Made by a program: the position numbers and the translations under genes. 64,000 bases of DNA from CAVQCJ01 sp963849365 (GTDB lineage Bacteria; Actinomycetota; Actinomycetes; Prado026), in contig CAWKHA010000004.1 of NCBI GenBank assembly GCA_963849365.1, forward strand, positions 682,001 to 746,000, in the 5' to 3' direction. Below the pieces are notes generated by a model. That model was not told where the DNA came from. It ran no database searches and worked only from the letters and a program-made list of their open reading frames with translations. This document shows positions 45,051 to 52,432 of this stretch, piece after piece (within the stretch, counting starts at the first letter, position 1; each line of letters begins with the position of its first letter).

Positions 45051-45767
45051 GTGGAGCCGACCCCCCTCGTCCTGCTGCACTCGCCGCTGACGTCGGCGGC
45101 GGCGTGGGGGACGCTCGCGGATCGGCTGCGGGCCGAGGCCGGCGTCAACGTGACCGCGGTGGACGTCGGCGACGACGACCGGCCGCCGTACGCCACCCGC
45201 TACGTGGCGGCGGCCGCCGGCCAGGCCGCCGCCGCGCTGCCGCCGGACCGGCCGGTGCTGCTCGTGGCGCACAGCGGCGCCGGTCCGCTGCTCCCGCCGC
45301 TCGCCTTCGCCCGCCGGGCCGCCCACGCTCCCGTCGCCGGCTACGTGTTCCTGGACGCCGCGCTGCCCCGCCCCGGCGGGACGGCCTCGCGGCTGGACTT
45401 GCTCGAGACCGAGGACCCGGACCTGGCCCGCGACGTACGTTCCGTGCTTGAAGGCGGCGGCAGGTTCCCGGCGTGGTCCGACGAGGACCTGACCGACGAC
45501 GTACCCGACCCGGGTGACCGCGCGGTGCTGCTCGCGACCCTGCGCCCGCGCGGGCTCGGCTACTTCACCGAGGCGGTCCCGTTCCCCGGCGACTGGCCGG
45601 ACGCGCCGTGCGGCTACCTGCGGACCTCCGCGGCCTACGACTGGTCGGCCCGGGTGGCCGCGGGACGGGGCTGGCCGGTGGAGTCGATCGACGCCGGCCA
45701 CTTCGCGGCACTGGCGCAGCCCGAGCGCACCGTAGCGGCGCTGCTGGGGCTCGTCGGGCGGCTGTGA
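45051..45767 (+). CDS. Alpha/beta-fold hydrolase
   Basis: 238 residues from GTG. PLVLLHSPLTSAAAWGTLADRL gives the oxyanion strand, LLVAHSGAGPLLPPLA the nucleophile elbow HSGAG (about residue 80), and SIDAGHFAALAQPE the catalytic His near the C-terminus. No signal peptide. The substrate is unknown. The stop at 45767 is followed by 344 bp without a protein gene that contains the inverted repeat and hairpin array described below. Confidence 0.82.
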   Translation: MEPTPLVLLHSPLTSAAAWGTLADRLRAEAGVNVTAVDVGDDDRPPYATRYVAAAAGQAAAALPPDRPVLLVAHSGAGPLLPPLAFARRAAHAPVAGYVFLDAALPRPGGTASRLDLLETEDPDLARDVRSVLEGGGRFPAWSDEDLTDDVPDPGDRAVLLATLRPRGLGYFTEAVPFPGDWPDAPCGYLRTSAAYDWSARVAAGRGWPVESIDAGHFAALAQPERTVAALLGLVGRL

Positions 45768-45813
45768 GACCCGCCATACAGCCCAGCGCCGTCGCCACCC
45801 CACCCTGGCCGGG

Positions 45814-45881
45814 TTTCACACCCGCTGTTGGCGTGGCTGACCCCGTAGACCGGGACATTCACCGCAACAGGGGGTGTGAAA
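45814..45881. repeat. Long inverted repeat upstream of the hairpin array
   Basis: TTTCACACCCGCTGTTG (45814-45830) and CAACAGGGGGTGTGAAA (45865-45881) pair at 16 of 17 positions around a 34-nt loop. It lies 46 nt after the hydrolase stop and could terminate it, or be the first element of the structured region that continues to 46106. Confidence 0.65.
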
Positions 45882-45922
45882 CGGTCAGGACGGTCGGTGG
45901 GAGCACCGGAGCGGCGCTGCCT

Positions 45923-46106
45923 CGGCGGTGCACCGGCCTACCCCTCCGAGGGCCGGTGCACCGCCGGGCGCGGTGCGCGGACCCGTCCTCCCGACGGGCC
46001 CTGCAGTCCCGGGTCCAACCCCTCGATGGACCCGGTTCGTTCCGGAGCCACCCCCTCAGATGGGTCCGGAAGAGTGCCGGGCCGGCCCCCTCGGCAGGCC
46101 CGGCAC
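45923..46106 (+). ncRNA. Tandem hairpin array with conserved C-rich loops, candidate small RNA (6C-like)
   Basis: Five consecutive hairpins. H1: 16-bp perfect stem 45923-45938/45951-45966, loop TACCCCTCCGAG. H2: CCCGTC/GACGGG 45982-45987/45993-45998, loop CTCCC. H3: 9-bp stem 46009-46017/46027-46035, loop ACCCCTCGA. H4: 46040-46050/46061-46071 with one mismatch, loop CCCCCTCAGA. H5: GTGCCGGGCC 46074-46083/46097-46106, loop containing CCCCCTCGG. Stems are unrelated in sequence while four loops share CCCCTC, the mark of an RNA acting through its loops. The actinobacterial 6C RNA also shows C-runs in hairpin loops, but with six or more Cs. Strand is inferred: the plus strand gives C-rich loops able to pair with Shine-Dalgarno sequences. 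On the minus strand it would be the 3' UTR of the GGDEF-like gene with GAGGGG loops. Confidence 0.65.
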
Positions 46107-46111
46107 ATCTC

Positions 46112-46894
46112 TCAGCGCTCGAGCTCCCGCAGCAGTGCGAGCGCCTGGTCGTAGTCCGCGGGGAGCGGCTCGAGCCACACCCGCGGGGGTCGGCGGGAGG
46201 CTCGCGAGAGCCCCGCCAGCACCATCCGGACCTCGACGAGGTCGCGGAGCCGGGCCAGCATCGGCCCGAGGTCTTCGTCGCGTGCCACCAGCGCGGCCAC
46301 GCGGCCCGAGCCGAGCGCCACCAGCGACTCGCCACCGGCGAACTCCTCGCGCAGGCAGTCCGCGAGCACGCAGACCCGCGCCAGCCGCTGCCAGGGGTCC
46401 GGGGTCATCACTGAGGCGTCCAGGATCACCAGGCCCACGACGTCGGTGACCAGCACGTTCTCGGCCACGGCGGTGCGGTAGACCTCGCCCAACCGGGTTC
46501 CCAGGTACGAAGGCGTGGCCAGCCCGGTCATCGCGTCCTCGCAGCCGGCCGTGCGGACCGGGTCGACCCCGGCGTCGGCCCAGCCGGAGCTGAACGAGCG
46601 GATGACCCCGAACGGGGGAGCGTCGGCGCCCAGCACCGCGTAGAGCGCGGCCAGGTCGTCCAGACCCTCGGCGAGACCCACTCCGGCCTGTCCGCGGACG
46701 GCACCCAGGAGCTCGGCGGGGACCGTCGCGTCCCGCCCGTCCGCGACGGCCTCCGCCAGAGCGTCGACGGCCGGGTCCCACCAGTCGGCGGGGTGGGCCC
46801 AGCTGGCCTCGGCGGAGAGCCGCTGCCACCGGGAGCGGAGGGCAGAGGCAGGTCCGCCCAGGGGGAAGAGAGTGGCCAGTGCGTCCTCACCCAT
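46112..46894 (-). CDS. Degenerate GGDEF-domain-like protein
   Basis: 260 residues with a strong Shine-Dalgarno AAAGGAGGGG 6 nt before ATG. The N-terminal half is helical (MGEDALATLFPLGGPASALRSRWQRLSAEASWAHPADWWDPAVDALAEAV). The C-terminal half begins like a GGDEF domain (CEDAMTGLATPSYLGTRLGEVYRTA, compare D-x-LTGL-x-N-x-x-x-L). It shows LVILDASVM...DPWQRLARVCVLADCLREEF, but at the active-site position reads LVALGSGRVAALV instead of GGDEF. It would therefore not synthesise cyclic di-GMP and might bind a ligand or partner instead. Assignment is by pattern only. The hairpin array begins 5 nt beyond its stop. Confidence 0.6.
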   Translation of the reverse strand: MGEDALATLFPLGGPASALRSRWQRLSAEASWAHPADWWDPAVDALAEAVADGRDATVPAELLGAVRGQAGVGLAEGLDDLAALYAVLGADAPPFGVIRSFSSGWADAGVDPVRTAGCEDAMTGLATPSYLGTRLGEVYRTAVAENVLVTDVVGLVILDASVMTPDPWQRLARVCVLADCLREEFAGGESLVALGSGRVAALVARDEDLGPMLARLRDLVEVRMVLAGLSRASRRPPRVWLEPLPADYDQALALLRELER

Positions 46895-47169
46895 CTCGAT
46901 CCCCTCCTTTCCGCTGCTCTACGGCGTCTGACGGGGATGAGACTGGCCGCCGGCTCAATCGTGACGCGGTATTTGTCGATGAATTTCGCGGACGTCCCGG
47001 AACCGTCCGCGGGCCCGTCATGACCGGACCTCCTGGGCGTCTCATTGGCAGTGCGCCGCTGGACGCCCCCGCGCGGTGGACGAATAGGGACGGATAGTCA
47101 CGAGTAGTACGCAAAGCGTGACGACGCCGTCTACGATCAACAGCGCCCGCGCCGAGGAGAGTCCCACCC

Positions 47170-50139
47170 GTGACCGACCTGCCCCCGCTCGAGACCGAGC
47201 CTCGGTCCGCCGAGGCGCCCGGTCCGAGCGACGCGGAGCTGATCACGGCGGTCCGCTCCGGCGACAAGGCGGCGTTCGGGCCCCTGTACCTGCGCCACGT
47301 AGGCGCCGCCCGGGCGCTGGCCCGCCAGATGACCCGCGACCCGAACGAGGCCGAAGACCTCGTATCCGAGGCGTTCGCGAAGGTCCTGACAGTCGTGCAG
47401 GGCGGCGGCGGACCCGACGTCGCCTTCCGGGCCTACCTGCTCACTGCGCTGCGTCGCATCGCGTACGACCGCACCCGGGCCGGGAGCCGGGTGACCGTCT
47501 CCGACGACCTGACGCCGTACGACCCCGGGGTCCCGTTCGTCGACCCGGCCCTGGAGGGGCTTGAGAAGTCGATCGTCTCCCGGGCGTACACCTCGCTGCC
47601 CGAACGGTGGCAGACCGTGCTCTGGCACACCGAGGTCGAGGGACTCACCCCGGCCCAGGTGGCGCCGATCCTCGGGCTGACGGCCAACGGGGTGGCGGCG
47701 CTGGCGTACCGGGCCCGGGAAGGCCTGCGCCAGGCCTACCTGCAGCAGCACCTCGCCGCGCCGCTGGACGACGGCTGCCGCCCCTACTCCGACCGGCTCG
47801 GCGCGTACGCGCGCGGCGGCCTGTCCAAGCGGGAGACCGCGCAGGTCGAGGAGCACCTGGACACGTGCGCGCGCTGCCGCGAGCTGGTCCTGGAGCTCAC
47901 TGACGTCGGCAGCGGGATGCGGGCCGTGGTGGCGCCGCTGATCCTGGGCCTGGCGGTCGCCGGCTACCTCAGCTCGGGCGCGCTGCTCGGCACCGGCAGC
48001 GTGGTGGCCGGCGCCGGAGCGTTGGCGGGGGCCGGAGCGACCGGCACCGGGACCGGAGCGGGAGCGGGTGTTGGAGCAGGTGCGGGCGCCGGTGCGGGAG
48101 CGGGCGTCGGCGCCGGGACCGGCGCCGCGGCGGCGTCAACCGGCGCGGCCGCAGCCGGCGGCGTCGGGGCCGGGACCGCGGCGGCCGTCGCGGCCGGAGT
48201 CGTCGGCGCCGGCGCGCTGACCGCAGCGGTGTCCGCCGGAGCCCAGCCCGCGGCGGCAGCGGGGGCCGGAGCCGGAGCGGGCGCTGCCGGAACCGGGGCG
48301 GCCGCAGCCGGCACGACCGGCGGCGCCATCGCCGGCGGGGCCGGCGGCTCGGGGGCGGCGACCGTGACGGTCTCGGGCGCCGGGGGCGGGGGCGGCGGAC
48401 TCCTCGGCCTCGGGACCGGCGGCTGGGTGACCGGCGCGGCTGCCGCGGCGGTCGGGCTGGTCGGGGCCGGGATCGTCGCCGCCGTGGTCATCGGCGGGGG
48501 CGGGGGCAGCGAGGTGACGGGTTCCCCGCCCGGGGCTTCCGGTCCGGTGCTGCCCGGCGCCACTTCGTCCTCGGGCACCAGCACGTCCGGGCCCGGCACC
48601 ACCAGCAGCAGCGAGACCCCGTTGACACCGCCCGTGACGGCCACGCCGACGTCCGGCTCGACCGCGACCGCGACCGCGCCACCGTCCACGTCCGCGACGC
48701 ACTCGCCGACCCCGACCCCGAGCCCGAGCGGCACTCCGAGCAGCACCCCGACCGGCACTCCGTCGGCCTCCCCGAGCGGCAGCCCGACCGGGTCCGGGTC
48801 GCCCTCGCCGTCGCCCTCCCCGACCGAGACCCCCAAGGCCGCGCTCGTGGTGACGTACACCCCGCTCGGCGACCTGGTGCAGGGACGGCCCGGCGTCGTC
48901 GGTTTCGCCGTCGCCAACACCGGCGACGCGGCGTCCGGGCCGATCACGGCGACCGTCGCCCTGCCCAGCGGGGTGCGCTTCGTCGGCCTGCAGAGCAGCG
49001 GGTCCGCCTTCGACGGGTCCAAGGCGCAGCCCCCCAAGGTCATGGACGTCGAGGCCACGGACGGCTGGACCTGCATCGGCACCGACGCCGGCGCCACCTG
49101 CACGCGCACCCCGCTGACAGAGGGCACCGACACCCAGGTCTACCTCGACGTGGACGCCGCGGACGGCTCGGGCGGCAGTACGCCGGTGAGCGTCACCGTG
49201 AGCGCGGACGGACTGGAGCCGGTCACGGTCAGCGGCACCCGCGGGGTGCAGCAGAGCGGCCTGGCCGCACGGTTCGCGGCGACCGGGACGCTGCGGGTGA
49301 CCGAGGTCGGCAACGGTCTGCTGTCCTGCCCGGGCAACAACCCGGGGTGCGCCGACGCCCGCCTGGGCCAGGGCAACAAGCTGGACGACGACGACTGGTC
49401 CATGACCCCGTTCAACCAGGCCGGCGACAAGACGACAGCGTCGTCGGCGGCCGACCTGCAGCTGCCGCCGGGTGTCACGGTGCGCTGGGCCGGGCTCTAC
49501 TGGTCCGGCGGCCTGATCCCCAACTCCAAGCTCGAGACCCTGAAGCTTCGCGGTCCCGGTGCCGCCGGGTACACCCTGGTTGCAGCCGACCGCACCGACA
49601 CCGGCACCGAGAGCAGCTGGAGCGTCTTCCAGTCGTACGCCGACGTCACCGACCTGGTGACCAAGGGCGGCCCGGGCACGTGGTGGGCGGCCGACCCGCA
49701 GGTGCTCCACGGCAACAACAAGTACGCCGGCTGGTCGCTCGTCGTCGTCTACGACGACCCGACCGCCCCGGTCGACCAGGTGACGGTGTTCGACGGGTTC
49801 GCGCAGGTCGTCAAGGGCGGGCAGCCCCAGTCGTTCACCGTGGTCCCGCGGGCCAGCGGCCAGGCCCGGATCGGCACCGTCGCCTGGGAGGGTGACCTGG
49901 GCATCCCCGGCGACGCCATCTCCCTGGACGGTACCGACCTGGTCCCGCAAGGCGGCACGCAGGACTCGACCAACGTCATGGACTCCTCGGCAGCCGGGGC
50001 GCTCGGGCCGAGCAACACGTTCGGTACCGACGTCGACTCGTTCGGGACGACCGTCGCGACGACCGGGAACCCGGTCGTCACCGCACGCACGACGGGAGAC
50101 ACGTACTTCCTCGGCGTGCTGACCGTCAGCGACAGCTGA
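47170..50139 (+). CDS. Transmembrane ECF sigma factor fused to zinc-finger anti-sigma domain and extracellular beta-rich domains
   Basis: 989 residues from GTG (GGAGAG upstream). Region 2 spans about 25-105 (LYLRHVGAARALARQMTRDPNEAEDLVSEAFAKVL, FRAYLLTALRRIAYDRTR) and region 4 about 130-198 (LPERWQTVLWHTEVEGLTPAQVAPILGLTANGVAALAYRAREGL). A zf-HC2 anti-sigma motif with Cys203 and EEHLDTCARCREL (about 228-240) follows, then a membrane helix near 253-275. A Gly/Ala-only stretch runs about 277-415, a second hydrophobic segment is near 418-440, a Ser/Thr/Pro linker about 447-556, a DUF11/CARDB-like beta domain (VGFAVANTGDAASGPITATVALPSGVRFVG) about 557-690, and a DUF3344-like C-terminal domain (VRWAGLYWSGG...GWSLVVVYDD) to 989. 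Inference: an external cue releases the sigma part, possibly by proteolysis. No separate anti-sigma gene is present. The 275-bp region upstream, shared with the divergent GGDEF-like gene, holds AT-richer DNA and no clear box. Confidence 0.85.
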   Translation: MTDLPPLETEPRSAEAPGPSDAELITAVRSGDKAAFGPLYLRHVGAARALARQMTRDPNEAEDLVSEAFAKVLTVVQGGGGPDVAFRAYLLTALRRIAYDRTRAGSRVTVSDDLTPYDPGVPFVDPALEGLEKSIVSRAYTSLPERWQTVLWHTEVEGLTPAQVAPILGLTANGVAALAYRAREGLRQAYLQQHLAAPLDDGCRPYSDRLGAYARGGLSKRETAQVEEHLDTCARCRELVLELTDVGSGMRAVVAPLILGLAVAGYLSSGALLGTGSVVAGAGALAGAGATGTGTGAGAGVGAGAGAGAGAGVGAGTGAAAASTGAAAAGGVGAGTAAAVAAGVVGAGALTAAVSAGAQPAAAAGAGAGAGAAGTGAAAAGTTGGAIAGGAGGSGAATVTVSGAGGGGGGLLGLGTGGWVTGAAAAAVGLVGAGIVAAVVIGGGGGSEVTGSPPGASGPVLPGATSSSGTSTSGPGTTSSSETPLTPPVTATPTSGSTATATAPPSTSATHSPTPTPSPSGTPSSTPTGTPSASPSGSPTGSGSPSPSPSPTETPKAALVVTYTPLGDLVQGRPGVVGFAVANTGDAASGPITATVALPSGVRFVGLQSSGSAFDGSKAQPPKVMDVEATDGWTCIGTDAGATCTRTPLTEGTDTQVYLDVDAADGSGGSTPVSVTVSADGLEPVTVSGTRGVQQSGLAARFAATGTLRVTEVGNGLLSCPGNNPGCADARLGQGNKLDDDDWSMTPFNQAGDKTTASSAADLQLPPGVTVRWAGLYWSGGLIPNSKLETLKLRGPGAAGYTLVAADRTDTGTESSWSVFQSYADVTDLVTKGGPGTWWAADPQVLHGNNKYAGWSLVVVYDDPTAPVDQVTVFDGFAQVVKGGQPQSFTVVPRASGQARIGTVAWEGDLGIPGDAISLDGTDLVPQGGTQDSTNVMDSSAAGALGPSNTFGTDVDSFGTTVATTGNPVVTARTTGDTYFLGVLTVSDS

Positions 50140-50218
50140 CCCGCGGCGACACCCCGAGGAACCAGGGCCCGCCGCGGACGCTGCCGCCGGGGGCTGACGC
50201 CGCGCGATACTCGCTCGT

Positions 50219-50884
50219 GTGGCCGGCCGTACCCGTTCTGTCGAGGTCGTCCTCGAGGTCGGGGCCAAGCGCGTCTTCGCGCGCGCGGTCGACTGGCCCG
50301 GCTGGTGCCGGTCCGCTCGCGACGAGGAGGGCGCGCTCGAAGCCCTCGCCGCGTACGCCGAGCGCTACGCGCCGGTCGTCGCGGCGGCCGGGCTGCGGCT
50401 CCCGGCGGAGCCGTCGCTCACCGTCGTCGAACGGGTCCGCGGGGACGCCGGCACGGACTTCGGGGCGCCGGGCGCGGTCAGCGGCCCGGACTTCCGGGTC
50501 GTGCTCGCCGCCGACGCGCGGCGGCTGGCCGCCCTGGTGCGGGCCTGCTGGCAGACGCTGGACGAGGTCGCGGTGACGGCGCCCGCCGAGCTGCGCAAGG
50601 GCCCGCGCGGCGGCGGCCGGGACCGGGACAAGATGCTGGCGCACGTGGTCGACGCCGAGGCGGCGTACGCACGCAGGATCGGGTTGCGGGTGAGCCCGGC
50701 GGCAGCGGGCGACCGGGACGCGCTGCTGGCGAACCGGCAGGCGGTGCTGGACGTGCTGCGTGAGCCGTCCGACGGGCAGCGGCTCGTCGAGCCGAAGGGA
50801 TGGCCGCAGCGCTACGCGGCCGGGCGCATCGCCTGGCACGTGCTCGACCACGCCTGGGAGATGCAGGACCGCTCCAACGCCTGA
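50219..50884 (+). CDS. DinB-like/unknown protein
   Basis: 221 residues from GTG. A GATACT box at 50206-50211 ends 7 nt before the start, indicating a leaderless message. The N-terminal part (VEVVLEVGAKRVFARAVDWPGWCRSARDEEGALEALAAYAERYAPVV) and C-terminal part (GRDRDKMLAHVVDAEAAYARRIG, then RIAWHVLDHAWEMQDRSNA) contain spaced histidines like the helical metal-site proteins of the DinB/YfiT superfamily. I do not recognise the family with certainty. It is convergent with coxG. Confidence 0.6.
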   Translation: MAGRTRSVEVVLEVGAKRVFARAVDWPGWCRSARDEEGALEALAAYAERYAPVVAAAGLRLPAEPSLTVVERVRGDAGTDFGAPGAVSGPDFRVVLAADARRLAALVRACWQTLDEVAVTAPAELRKGPRGGGRDRDKMLAHVVDAEAAYARRIGLRVSPAAAGDRDALLANRQAVLDVLREPSDGQRLVEPKGWPQRYAAGRIAWHVLDHAWEMQDRSNA

Positions 50885-50906
50885 CCGGCCCCGGCCAACG
50901 CCTGGG

Positions 50907-51578
50907 TCAGCGGGAGCGGCGGAGCAGGCGCCACAGCACGTACAGCCCGAGCAGCACCAGGACCGCGGGCACGACCCGTTTGAGCACCGGGACGCCCGCG
51001 GTCTCCACGAGGTCGATCGCATCCGCGGTGGGCCGCGGCGCGGTGACCGCCGGAGCCGGGGGCACCGCCACCTCCGGACCCTCGCCCACGGCCGGAGCGG
51101 CCGCGGCCTTCGCGGCCACCTCGGCGGCCGACGGCTCGCCGGCGAGCTGGCCGGCCAGGCAGTCGGCGAACTGCCCGACCAGCTTGGCCCCCACCTCGGC
51201 CATCACGCCCCGGCCGAACTGGGCCGGCTTGCCGGTCACGTTCAGGTCGGTGACCACCTTGACCCGCGTGCTGGTGCCCTCGTCGGTCAGCTGGGCGTGG
51301 ATCGTCGCGCTCGCCGTACCGGGTCCGCGGGCCTCCTTGCCGGCCGCCTCGATGACCGCGCGCCCGGCCTCCTCGTCCCGCTCCGCGAACCGCGCCGTCC
51401 CGGCGTAGGTCACGGTGATCGGACCGAGCTTGACCTTGACCCGCCCCTTGAAGCCGTCGCCCTCGTAGCCGTCGAACGTCGCCCCCGGCATGCAGGGGGC
51501 GACCCGTTCGACGTCCATGAGCACCGCCCAGGCCTGGGCCTTGGGCACCGGGACGACGAAGTCGTTCTCCAGCTCCAT
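50907..51578 (-). CDS. CoxG-like SRPBCC protein with C-terminal membrane anchor
   Basis: 223 residues: MELENDFVVPVPKAQAWAVLMDVERVAPCMPGATFDGYEGDGFKGRVKVKLGPITVTYAGTARF, the CoxG-type START/SRPBCC domain (about 1-145), then an Ala/Pro linker and a terminal helix VLKRVVPAVLVLLGLYVLWRLLRRSR. CoxG anchors carbon monoxide dehydrogenase to the membrane in form I systems, and the C-terminal helix fits that role here. The ATG overlaps the coxM stop by one nucleotide. Confidence 0.88.
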   Translation of the reverse strand: MELENDFVVPVPKAQAWAVLMDVERVAPCMPGATFDGYEGDGFKGRVKVKLGPITVTYAGTARFAERDEEAGRAVIEAAGKEARGPGTASATIHAQLTDEGTSTRVKVVTDLNVTGKPAQFGRGVMAEVGAKLVGQFADCLAGQLAGEPSAAEVAAKAAAAPAVGEGPEVAVPPAPAVTAPRPTADAIDLVETAGVPVLKRVVPAVLVLLGLYVLWRLLRRSR

Positions 51579-52432
51579 CAGAGCCCAGCCGCCGCGGAGA
51601 CGGCTCGCCGGGTGAGCACCCGGGCCAGGTGGCGCCGGTAGTCGGCGGCCGCATGCAGGTCGCTGGAGGGACTCGCGCCGTCCGCGGCGTGCTCCGCGGC
51701 GGCAGCCACCGAGGCGGCCGTCGCGTCGGCGCCGGCCAGCGCGGACTCCGTCGCCGTCGCCCGCAGCGGCGTGGACCCCATGTTGGTGAGCCCCACCCGG
51801 GCCTCGGCGATCGAGCCGTTGGACCGCCGCACGAGCGCCGCCACCCCGACCAGGGCGTACGCCTGCGCGGTGCGGTGGAACTTCTCGTAGTGGTAGCCCC
51901 AGCCGTCCTGCTTGGGCAGCCGCACCTCGACCAGGACCTCGTCGGGACCGACGTCGGACTGCAGGTAGTCGTGGAAGAAGTCGTGCGCGCTCACCGTGCG
52001 CCGACCCCCCGCGCCCGCGATGACCATCTGGGCGTCCGACGCGAGCGCGACCGCCGGCAGGTCACTGGCCGGGTCGGAGTGCGCCAGCGCGCCGCCGAAC
52101 GTGCCGAGGTGCCGCACGGCCGGGTCGGCTACGGTGCGCGTCGCGGCCGCCAGCAGCGGTGCGTGCGCCGCCACCAGCGGGTCGCGCATGACCTCGTCAT
52201 GCGTCGTCATCGACCCGATGACGATCGCGTCGCCGTCGTCGCGCACGCCGTGCAGCTCGGCCACGCCGGCGAGGTCGACCAGGACGCTGGGGTACGCCAG
52301 CCGCAGCCGCAGCAGCGGGACCAGGGACTGGCCCCCGGCGAGCACCTTCGCGTCCTCGCCCCCGCCGGCCAGTGCCGAGACGGCGGCGGCGAGCGAGTCC
52401 GGCCGTACGTAGTCGAAGCTCGCGGGGATCAC
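51578..52432 (-). CDS. Molybdenum hydroxylase FAD-binding (medium) subunit, CoxM-like
   Basis: 284 residues from a GTG overlapping the coxL stop (GTGA). MIPASFDYVRPDSLAAAVSALAG, KVLAGGQSLVPLLRLRLAYPSVLVDL (FAD site), DPAVRHLGTFGGALAHSDPASDLPAVALA (second FAD motif), YEKFHRTAQAYALVGVAALVR. It passes electrons from the iron-sulfur subunit to an acceptor. It is the third gene of the S-L-M-G operon. Confidence 0.92.
   Translation of the reverse strand: MIPASFDYVRPDSLAAAVSALAGGGEDAKVLAGGQSLVPLLRLRLAYPSVLVDLAGVAELHGVRDDGDAIVIGSMTTHDEVMRDPLVAAHAPLLAAATRTVADPAVRHLGTFGGALAHSDPASDLPAVALASDAQMVIAGAGGRRTVSAHDFFHDYLQSDVGPDEVLVEVRLPKQDGWGYHYEKFHRTAQAYALVGVAALVRRSNGSIAEARVGLTNMGSTPLRATATESALAGADATAASVAAAAEHAADGASPSSDLHAAADYRRHLARVLTRRAVSAAAGL

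Noticed and set aside
45923..46106. Direct assignment to the 6C RNA family
   Set aside because: Loops have four or five Cs followed by TC, not the run of six or more, and there are five hairpins instead of two; a covariance search is needed, so it is listed only as 6C-like.
45923..46106. Reading the hairpin array as a cluster of ordinary terminators or a CRISPR-like repeat
   Set aside because: No U-tracts, stems are not repeats of each other, only loops are conserved, and spacing is irregular; this fits neither terminators nor CRISPR.
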